Assembly: GCA_963646285.1 (NCBI GenBank)
Contig: CAVIWF010000041.1
Location: 1 to 24,024 of the forward strand
DNA from: CAKUFA01 sp963646285
Lineage (GTDB): Bacteria > Bacillota > Clostridia > Christensenellales > Aristaeellaceae
Direction of reading: 5' to 3'
Length of the DNA: 24,024 nt
Both the position numbers and the translations under genes were made by a program. This document shows positions 7,894 to 14,443 of the stretch, one piece after another. The stretch's first letter is position 1; every line of letters begins with the position of its first letter. The notes below the pieces were generated by a model that was not told the origin of the DNA, made no database searches, and saw nothing but the letters and a program-made list of their open reading frames with translations.

Positions 7894-8871
7894 TTACGCC
7901 GGAACGATAGACCGCAGCAGCTTCTTTCCTTCTGCCGTGCGGAACAGTTTTTCTTCCGCCGTGTCCACCGCATGGGCGGACATGTTGCCTTCCACCATGT
8001 TGACCAGGAAGTCAGCTTCCAACAGAATCTGCCAATCGAGGCCTTCCACGTGGACGGTGGTATGATGATGACCAATCAGGAAGCACACCCGCTGAATGAC
8101 GCTTTCCTCAAAGCCCAGGGAGCGGAGCATGGGCTCGGCATCAATGGGCCCCAGTTCCTCCTGATGCTTGCCGATGCAGTCGCCGTACTTGGCCTCAGAA
8201 GGATGAATGCCGATGTCATGGGTAATGGCGGCAGCTTCCAGAATAAACAGCGCATGATCATCCATGCCTTCGGCGATGCCGATTTGCCGGGCAAAGTTGT
8301 GCACCTTCACAAAATGATGGATGCGGGGGGCATCCCCAGCGTCAAAGGCGCACATGGCGTCCATCAGCTTCGCCAGCATATCACGGCGGCGGAGGGCGGC
8401 ATACCGCTCCCGAGTAAGGCGCAGGTGGAGGAGACCTTTTTCCTGCCGGAGGACAACAAAGCCTTCCTGCTTGTGGATGGTCAGGGCAGCGAGGTTGCTT
8501 TCTGCAAAGGTGTTCATCAGTTCCGTGATTTCCCTGTGGCGGAAGGCTTCATCAACCAGCAGGCGCAGCCCTTCACGGCCATAGCCTTTGTCACGGTGGT
8601 CAGCGTGGATCACAATGCCCATGCCCACCCCGTAGCCGTGCCAGCTGGCTTCGCCGACCGGGGTGCCATCCTCGTTAATTAAATAGAAGCAACCGCATTC
8701 GGGAAAGTTGGACTTCTGTACTTCCAGCCAGGCGTCCCATTCCATTTCCGGAAAGGCAATGCACCCATCCGGCGGTGCCCAGTGGGCGTTGTAGGCCATG
8801 GTTCGGGGATCGTTCATCAATGCCTGACGAAAAGGCATCCATTCCATGGAAGCAGGGCGGAGTGTTAGCAT
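7894..8871 (-). CDS. GNAT acetyltransferase fused to an HD-domain phosphohydrolase
   Basis: This 325-residue protein joins two enzymes. Residues 1-155 form a GNAT fold: YLINEDGTPVGEASW is the central strand pair, RDKGYGREGL (93-102) is the acetyl-CoA pyrophosphate loop, and ESNLAALTIHKQEGF is the C-terminal motif. Residues from about 170 form an HD domain: RIHHFVKVHNFA supplies the first histidine, ITHDIG (216-221) is the HD pair, GHHHT (267-271) follows, and EADFLVNM carries the last aspartate. All metal ligands of a phosphohydrolase are present. ATG at 8871 follows AGGAGG by eight bases; a GTG at 8880 would abut the ribosome site. The gene has its own promoter and converges on the recombinase operon. 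Neither substrate is known. A fusion suggests linked steps, for example modification of an amine and removal of a phosphate. Confidence 0.88.
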   Translation of the reverse strand: MLTLRPASMEWMPFRQALMNDPRTMAYNAHWAPPDGCIAFPEMEWDAWLEVQKSNFPECGCFYLINEDGTPVGEASWHGYGVGMGIVIHADHRDKGYGREGLRLLVDEAFRHREITELMNTFAESNLAALTIHKQEGFVVLRQEKGLLHLRLTRERYAALRRRDMLAKLMDAMCAFDAGDAPRIHHFVKVHNFARQIGIAEGMDDHALFILEAAAITHDIGIHPSEAKYGDCIGKHQEELGPIDAEPMLRSLGFEESVIQRVCFLIGHHHTTVHVEGLDWQILLEADFLVNMVEGNMSAHAVDTAEEKLFRTAEGKKLLRSIVPA

Positions 8872-8920
8872 AGAGGGCACCTCCTGTGAAGACGAACATT
8901 AGGGTTTTTGTACTGCCTTC

Positions 8921-8949
8921 AGTATAGCAGAATTGTTCGCCGCCTTCAA
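8921..8949 (-). promoter_or_regulatory. Promoter of the GNAT-HD gene
   Basis: On the minus strand, TTGAAG (8944-8949) and TATACT (8921-8926) are spaced 17 bases apart. The predicted start near 8914 gives a leader of about 43 nt. Confidence 0.65.
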
Positions 8950-9122
8950 GCATGGACTTGCAGGATGGCGGATGAAGAGTTGCAAAAAGCAGGCAAACCG
9001 TTCGCTGAAGGAAAGAACGGATGTCCGCACGGCTGCATTGTTTTTTTATTGTACTAAATGATGCCAATGCCATGCTCTTTTGAAAAAATGTAGCATTTTT
9101 ATGCAAATGCAGGGCCTGTCCA
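8950..9122. other. Non-coding spacer between divergent promoters
   Basis: No gene is supported here. The stretch contains an inverted repeat CCGTTC-N11-GAACGG (8998-9020), a run of seven T at 9041-9047, and a short GCAT-TTTT-ATGC palindrome (9093-9104) among several ATGC motifs. These could be regulator sites for either neighbour, but none matches an operator I recognise. Confidence 0.35.
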
Positions 9123-9166
9123 AAGCCTTGTACAGGCTTGACGTTTCCACATTTTCATGGTAAAAT
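9123..9166 (+). promoter_or_regulatory. Promoter of the peptide transporter operon with an overlapping palindromic operator candidate
   Basis: TTGACG (9138-9143) and TAAAAT (9161-9166) are 17 bases apart, giving a start near 9173. A 17-bp perfect inverted repeat, AAGCCT-TGTAC-AGGCTT (9123-9139), ends inside the -35 box. Its right arm also pairs with GCCTGT at 9114-9119. A repressor bound there would block polymerase. The regulator is unknown. Confidence 0.6.
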
Positions 9167-9196
9167 ATTTGCACGAATTTTTATAGGAGGAAGGGT

Positions 9197-9238
9197 GTGC
9201 CCCCTGTAACAATTCTTCCATCGGGGAATACTTTTTAA
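9197..9238 (+). CDS. Candidate 13-codon leader peptide upstream of the peptide-binding protein
   Basis: GTG at 9197 follows AGGAGG (9185-9190) by six bases and opens a 13-residue frame, MPPVTILPSGNTF. It ends with TAA at 9236-9238, directly at the AAGGAGG of the binding-protein gene. The predicted transcript starts near 9173, so both ribosome sites are on the same mRNA. The arrangement suggests translational coupling or attenuation, and the early Pro-Pro pair could slow ribosomes. There is no homology evidence. The frame could be chance, with the upstream AGGAGG acting only as a standby site. Confidence 0.4.
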   Translation: MPPVTILPSGNTF

Positions 9239-9249
9239 GGAGGATGAAC

Positions 9250-11703
9250 ATGAAAAGAACATTGTCTCTGTTTTTGGCACTGTGCATGGTTCTGGGCCTT
9301 GCGGTAACGGCCGGCGCAGAAACCACCAGCGATGTGCCCAGCTACACCTACAATGACTACAGCACGGCACTTGCCAACAACTGGAATCCTCACACTTGGG
9401 AAACCAATGCTGACGATGCTGTTCTTACCAACTACCTTTCCAGCCCCTTCGTATCGATGCAGGCTGAGGACACCGAAGAGGGTGTCTATCAGTGGGTGTA
9501 CGAAATGGCTACCTCCATCACCGACGTAACGGCTGACCACCAGGATGACCTGACCAAGTACAACGTTACCCTGCCCGAAGGCAAGACTGCCGCAGACGTT
9601 ACCGAGGGCTACGTCTTTGAGATTAAGCTGAACGAGAATGCCAAGTGGCAGGACGGCACCCCCATCAATGCCGACTCCTATGTGTATTCCATGCAGCAGC
9701 TGCTCAACCCCGAAATGAAGAATTACCGTGCAAACCTGTACTACGCCGGTGAGTCTGCCATCGCAGGCGGCAACGGCTACTACTATGCAGGCGGCGATTC
9801 CTACAACGAGAATGCGGGCAAGTACACCATGGCTGACCTGACTGTTGGCGACGACGGACAGTATGTCACTGCCGAAGGCTACAAGATGTACCTGGCTGTG
9901 AACTATGCCCTGAGCACCCAGCTGGGCGGCAACACCCTGAAGGACTATGTTGAAGCTTACGGCGATGCTTACTTCGGCATGGATACCTGGGAAGAGCTGG
10001 TTGCTCTGTGCGATGACAACGGCCTGGTTCCGCTGACCGATGCGAACTATGCCCTGTTTGCACCTGTGACCACCGCCAATGAAGCATGGGGCGAGACCGA
10101 AGCCGATCTGCCCATGTACTTCATCTACACCGTGGCTATGCCTGAAGTAGGCTTCGATACCGTTGGCCTGTACAAGGTAGACGATTACACCATCGTTTAC
10201 GTCATGCAGACCCAGATCGACTACTACTACGCACTGACCTCCTTCACCTCTACCTGGCTGGTGTATGAGGATCTGTACGAAGCAGGCAAGGACACCACCG
10301 GCACCCTGGTGACCACCAACTACGGCACCAGCCTTGAAACCACCATGTCCTACGGCCCGTACAAGCTGGAATCCTTCCAGGAAGAAAAGCAGATGGTTTT
10401 CGTGCAGAACGAGAACTGGTACGGCTGGGAGCAGGGTGAGGACGGTACCCTGGTTTCCTACACCCCCTACCTGGTGAACGGCGAAAACGTACAGCGCTAT
10501 CGCACCACCAAGGTGGTTATCAACGTGATGACCGATGACGCTGCCAAGCAGGCCTTCCTGAAGGGCGAGCTGGACGGCTGGTCTCCTTCCGCTGACGAAC
10601 TGCCTAACTACGCCGCTTCCGAGCAGCTGTACAAGGCACTGGAAACCTACTCCATGTCCTTCTTCTTCAACACCGGTCTGGAGAACCTGAAGACCATGGA
10701 CGCTTCCAAGGGCAACACCAACTCCGTTGTGCTGAGCAACGTGAACTTCCGTAAGGCCTTCAGCCTGGCCATCGACCGCAGCGAGTGGGTTACCGCTACC
10801 GCCGGTTATGCACCTACCTTCGGCCTGCTGAACACCCTGTACTACTACGATTTCTACAACGATCCCAACTCCATGTATCGTTCTTCCGAGCCTGCCATGA
10901 AGGCCATCTGCAACCTGTATGGCGTTGAGTACGGCGAGGGCACGCCCTATGCTACCCTGGCTGATGCCTACAAGTCCATCAATGGCTACAACCTGACCGA
11001 GGCTCAGGCTCTGATGGCAACCGCTTGCCAGGAGCTGGTAGATGCCGGCCTGTACACCGCAGGCGACGCCATCACCATCCGTGTGGCTTACAAGAAGGGC
11101 GCTCTGGATTCCTCCGACAACAAGCAGCTGGAGCTGATGAACAAGTACATCAACGCTGCTGCTGAAGGTTCCGGATTCGGCACCATCACCCTGGAAGGTC
11201 TGGGCAACATCAATGACCGTTACGGCGATGTGGCTAACGGCGAATATGCCATCGGCTACGGCGCATGGGGCGGCGCTGCTCTGTATCCCTTCCGTAACTT
11301 CCAGGTATACTGCGACAACGAGCAGTACAGCATCAACGAAGCTGGCTGCTGGGATCCTTCCACCGAACAGCTGACCCTGACCGTGGACGGTGAAGAAGTC
11401 ACCATGTCCTGGCGCGATTGGTCCCGTTCCATGGTTGGCACCGGCGCCTTCGCTGGCGCAAGCCTGGAGACCAAGCTGCAGATCACTGCTGACATGGAAG
11501 AACAGTACCTGCAGAAGTACTATCGTATTCCTCTGGCAAGCTCCACTTCCTGCAGCCTGCTGTCCTACAAGTGCAGCTACATCACTCCTGACTACAACCT
11601 GGCATATGGCTGGGGCGGCATGGAACTGATGCAGTACAACTATACCGATGCTGAGTGGGCAGAGTATGTTGCCAGCCAGAATGGCGTGCTGAGCTACGAA
11701 TAA
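9250..11703 (+). CDS. Enlarged oligopeptide-binding protein (SBP family 5) of an Opp/Dpp ABC importer
   Basis: This 817-residue exported protein captures peptides (or similar solutes) for the permeases downstream. The signal peptide MKRTLSLFLALC... ends at TAGA/ET with no lipobox. Family 5 landmarks appear in order: KLNENAKWQDGTPINADSY (126-144), VGLYKVDDYTIVY (305-317), YGPYKLES, VFVQNENWYGW, FFFNTGL and NFRKAFSLAIDRSEW. Typical members have about 530-600 residues. About 130 of the extra residues lie between the IAGGNGYYY segment (near 175) and VGLYKVDDY, and more lie in the Gly/Tyr-rich C-terminal half. ATG at 9250 is six bases after AAGGAGG; the ATG at 9244 touches that site. Leucine is almost always CTG and lysine AAG, as expected for a highly expressed gene. 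It has a leader ORF in front and a structured gap behind. Confidence 0.92.
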   Translation: MKRTLSLFLALCMVLGLAVTAGAETTSDVPSYTYNDYSTALANNWNPHTWETNADDAVLTNYLSSPFVSMQAEDTEEGVYQWVYEMATSITDVTADHQDDLTKYNVTLPEGKTAADVTEGYVFEIKLNENAKWQDGTPINADSYVYSMQQLLNPEMKNYRANLYYAGESAIAGGNGYYYAGGDSYNENAGKYTMADLTVGDDGQYVTAEGYKMYLAVNYALSTQLGGNTLKDYVEAYGDAYFGMDTWEELVALCDDNGLVPLTDANYALFAPVTTANEAWGETEADLPMYFIYTVAMPEVGFDTVGLYKVDDYTIVYVMQTQIDYYYALTSFTSTWLVYEDLYEAGKDTTGTLVTTNYGTSLETTMSYGPYKLESFQEEKQMVFVQNENWYGWEQGEDGTLVSYTPYLVNGENVQRYRTTKVVINVMTDDAAKQAFLKGELDGWSPSADELPNYAASEQLYKALETYSMSFFFNTGLENLKTMDASKGNTNSVVLSNVNFRKAFSLAIDRSEWVTATAGYAPTFGLLNTLYYYDFYNDPNSMYRSSEPAMKAICNLYGVEYGEGTPYATLADAYKSINGYNLTEAQALMATACQELVDAGLYTAGDAITIRVAYKKGALDSSDNKQLELMNKYINAAAEGSGFGTITLEGLGNINDRYGDVANGEYAIGYGAWGGAALYPFRNFQVYCDNEQYSINEAGCWDPSTEQLTLTVDGEEVTMSWRDWSRSMVGTGAFAGASLETKLQITADMEEQYLQKYYRIPLASSTSCSLLSYKCSYITPDYNLAYGWGGMELMQYNYTDAEWAEYVASQNGVLSYE

Positions 11704-11918
11704 GCTTCAGTCAACCATAAGGTAAGGTTGTTCTATCTGGATACCGAACGGCAGGGGGAGTCGTTGGCTCCCCCTGCTTTCGGTTAGTATCAGTTCACCC
11801 GCTGCTCAGTTTCGGATGCGCCGATCCGGCGTTTTCCGGAAAATTCGGGCGAACCATTCGCCCGGCATTTCCTCAAACAATTTCAGAATCCGCCGGATTC
11901 CCAAAGGAGTGAGTATCG
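11704..11918 (+). promoter_or_regulatory. Hairpin-rich intercistronic region between binding protein and permeases
   Basis: This 215-nt gap holds several separate inverted repeats. The largest is GCAGGGGGAG (11751-11760) with CTCCCCCTGC (11768-11777), extended outward by CCGA/TCGG. It is followed only by TTT, so it would be a leaky terminator or an mRNA-stabilising stem. Next come CGCCG-ATC-CGGCG (11819-11831), the 12-bp palindrome TTTTCCGGAAAA (11832-11843), CGGGCGAA-CCA-TTCGCCCG (11846-11864), and GAATCCG-C-CGGATTC (11886-11900). The last one sits directly before the AAAGGAG of the first permease. The likely effect is high binding-protein and lower permease output. I see no clear promoter here. 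Confidence 0.6.
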
Positions 11919-12878
11919 GTGACAAAGTACGTATTCAAGCGACTGGGCTTGATGTTGGTAACCTTCATCATCATCACGATGATTACCTTCCTGCTCATTC
12001 GTGTTCTGCCAAGAGAAATGCCCACCGACAAGGTGCAGAGAGCCGCTATTGAAGAGCGGTGGGAAGCACTGGGCTACAACGAACCGCTGATGACACAGTT
12101 CTTTATTTATGTAAAGAACATTGTGACCAAGTGGGACTTTGGTACATCGTGGTACGTGTCCTATCGTACGCCTGCTGCGAAGGTACTGGGGGATCGGCTG
12201 CTGCCGACGGTTCTCATCAATTTCTATTCCATGATTGTGTCCGTTCCCATTGGTATTCTCTTCGGCATCTATGCCGCCATTCGGAAAAATAAATGGGACG
12301 ATTCCCTGATCAGCACGCTGGTCATGGTGTTCATTTCTGTACCGAGCTATGTGTACGCATTCTTGGTGCAGTATTTCCTGTATTTCAAGCTGGGCTGGCT
12401 TCCCTTGACCATGTATTCCCTTGCGGATGCCGGCGGCAGTTATTTTACGGGCAAAATGTTTGTCAGTATGATTCCTGCCATCATCGCTTTGTCCTTCGGC
12501 TCCATTGCGGGCTATACCCGTTTCGTTCGTGCCGAGTTGACGGAAGCGCTTACCTCTGAATACATGCTGCTTGCCCGTGCCAAGGGTCTGACCCGTGCAC
12601 AGGCCACGGCTCGTCATGCGCTGAAAAATGCTTTTGTGCCCATTCTGCCTTCCATCCTTTCCGAGTTCGTAGGTCTGTTGGGCGGCTCCATGATCATCGA
12701 GCAGATTTTCGCCGTGCCGGGCGTTGGACAGCTCTACATAAAGTCTCTGAACCTGCTGGACTACGACGTGTTCATGATGGACTGCGTGTTCTACACCTTC
12801 ATCGGCCTGCTGGCTGGTATCGTCATGGACCTGAGCTACGGATTTATTGATCCTCGAATCAGAATGGGGGAGAAGTAA
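11919..12878 (+). CDS. Oligopeptide ABC transporter permease, DppB/OppB type
   Basis: The 319-residue integral membrane protein has the normal family length. The N-terminus KYVFKRLGLMLVTFIIITM is the standard first segment of OppB-type permeases. It is followed by a periplasmic loop with VTKWDFGTSW, about five more membrane spans, and the cytoplasmic coupling segment SEYMLLARAKGLTRAQ followed by HALKNAFVPIL. It forms half of the translocation channel with the next gene product. GTG at 11919 is used, with AAAGGAGTGAG upstream. Its stop overlaps the next start (TAATG). It is the only core subunit of this transporter without a large insertion. Confidence 0.93.
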   Translation: MTKYVFKRLGLMLVTFIIITMITFLLIRVLPREMPTDKVQRAAIEERWEALGYNEPLMTQFFIYVKNIVTKWDFGTSWYVSYRTPAAKVLGDRLLPTVLINFYSMIVSVPIGILFGIYAAIRKNKWDDSLISTLVMVFISVPSYVYAFLVQYFLYFKLGWLPLTMYSLADAGGSYFTGKMFVSMIPAIIALSFGSIAGYTRFVRAELTEALTSEYMLLARAKGLTRAQATARHALKNAFVPILPSILSEFVGLLGGSMIIEQIFAVPGVGQLYIKSLNLLDYDVFMMDCVFYTFIGLLAGIVMDLSYGFIDPRIRMGEK

Positions 12879-14440
12879 TGCCGGACAAGAATATGAAGGC
12901 CATTCCGCCGGAGAAGTTTACATTCGTAAACATGAACGAGCGCCTGACCGATACCAAGTTCGATGATAAGCCCATCGGCTACATGAAGGACGCATGGATT
13001 CGCTTCCGCAAGAACAAGGCGTCCGTCATTGCTGCGGTGATCATCATCCTCATTTGCCTCTTCTCCATTACGGCTCCTCTCTTTACGGATCATGCCAATA
13101 ACTTCATGGACGTTGTATACGCCAAGAAGGGTCCTCGTGTTACTGCGCTGTATGGCCTGGGCATTGATGGCGGCGTTAATGGCAACTACTCTGAGGTGGG
13201 TCTGATTAAAGCCATGGGCATTGGTGCCGGTGCGGAAAACTGGGACGGTCATGACGTGACCATGGCAGAAGCCATGGAAAGCGAGTACCAGCCCATCATC
13301 AAGCTGGGCGATACCTATACCCAGATTGACGCAACCAAAAAGGAAAAGACCTACTACACCGCCCGTACGGATGCTTACCTGAACGTAGGCTTCCAGTACA
13401 AGAGCATCAAGCAGTCCGAGCTGGCCGCCATTCAGGAATACGAGCAGAAAACCGGACTCCATATCCTCTATCCCCTGATTGAAGATAATGAGTACAACGT
13501 GGACTCTACCGATGCCAACAACTGGTACAAGTCCAAGAAGAACACCCCTGTGGTGACCACCAGCGGCAAGGCTGTGAAAATGGCCTACTCCGAGGATCTG
13601 GTACTGGAAGACAACTACAAGCGGGACAGCGAAGGCAACCTGGTGTACTATGAATACACCGGCGGCGGCACCTTCGAAACGGCTCAGCTGAAGGTGCGTG
13701 TGCTGTACTACAACTACTACCAGTATGTGAACGGCAGTGAACCTGACTACATCTTCGGCACGGACAGCCAGGGCTATGACCTGATGCTGCGCCTGGCCGG
13801 CGGTCTTCGCTTGAGCTTGCTGCTGGCTGTCAGCGTGTCCATCATCAACTTCATCATCGGTGCTGTGTACGGCGCTATCGAAGGCTTCTACGGCGGCACG
13901 GTGGACCTGATCATGGAGCGGATCACCGACATTCTGGGCAACGTTCCCTTCATCATTGTGGCTACCTTGTTCCAGATGCATTTGTCTGCCCAGCTGGGCG
14001 CCATTCCCTGCTTGATCTTCGCCTACGTATTGAACGGGTGGATCGGCATTGCGTACCGTGTGCGTACCCAGTTCTACCGCTTCAAGAAGCAGGAGTTTGT
14101 GCTTGCTGCCAAGACCTTGGGTGCAAAGGACAGACGGCTGATCTGGAAGCACGTGTTTCCCAACTCCTTGGGCACCATCGTGACCAGTACGGCACTGATC
14201 ATTCCGGGCGTCATCTTCAACGAAAGTATGTTGAGCTACCTGGGCATTGTGAAGCTGGGCTCCTCCAGCGTGACCTCCTTAGGTACCTTGCTGTCTGACG
14301 CCAGTGCCATCTGGACCAACTACCCCCACCTGATGATTCTGCCCGCAGTGTTCATCTCGCTCCTTGAAATTTCGTTTAACCTGTTCGGCAACGGCCTTCG
14401 GGATGCGTTCAATCCCTCGCTGCGTAATGTGGAGGATTAA
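12878..14440 (+). CDS. Oligopeptide ABC transporter permease, DppC/OppC type, with a large extracellular insertion
   Basis: At 520 residues this is far longer than the usual 280-310. The N-terminal part is typical (AWIRFRKNKASV leading into membrane segment 1 at about 49-68). The conserved FGTDSQGYDLMLRLAGGL then appears only at 293-310, where most relatives have it within about 40 residues of the first span. The roughly 185 extra residues (about 75-285) are polar, rich in Tyr, Asp, Glu and Lys, and have no membrane segment. By the topology of the family they face outside. The rest is standard: five spans and the coupling loop QEFVLAAKTLGAKDRR (405-420) with KHVFPNS. The extra domain could contact the oversized binding protein. 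Confidence 0.92.
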   Translation: MPDKNMKAIPPEKFTFVNMNERLTDTKFDDKPIGYMKDAWIRFRKNKASVIAAVIIILICLFSITAPLFTDHANNFMDVVYAKKGPRVTALYGLGIDGGVNGNYSEVGLIKAMGIGAGAENWDGHDVTMAEAMESEYQPIIKLGDTYTQIDATKKEKTYYTARTDAYLNVGFQYKSIKQSELAAIQEYEQKTGLHILYPLIEDNEYNVDSTDANNWYKSKKNTPVVTTSGKAVKMAYSEDLVLEDNYKRDSEGNLVYYEYTGGGTFETAQLKVRVLYYNYYQYVNGSEPDYIFGTDSQGYDLMLRLAGGLRLSLLLAVSVSIINFIIGAVYGAIEGFYGGTVDLIMERITDILGNVPFIIVATLFQMHLSAQLGAIPCLIFAYVLNGWIGIAYRVRTQFYRFKKQEFVLAAKTLGAKDRRLIWKHVFPNSLGTIVTSTALIIPGVIFNESMLSYLGIVKLGSSSVTSLGTLLSDASAIWTNYPHLMILPAVFISLLEISFNLFGNGLRDAFNPSLRNVED

Positions 14441-14443
14441 AGC

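Noticed and set aside
7804..8682. 292-codon plus-strand frame opposite the GNAT-HD gene
   Set aside because: The minus strand has two complete domains with catalytic motifs, a promoter and an AGGAGG site.
12836..14152. 438-codon minus-strand frame opposite the DppC gene
   Set aside because: Shadow frame from biased codon use in a well-supported permease gene.
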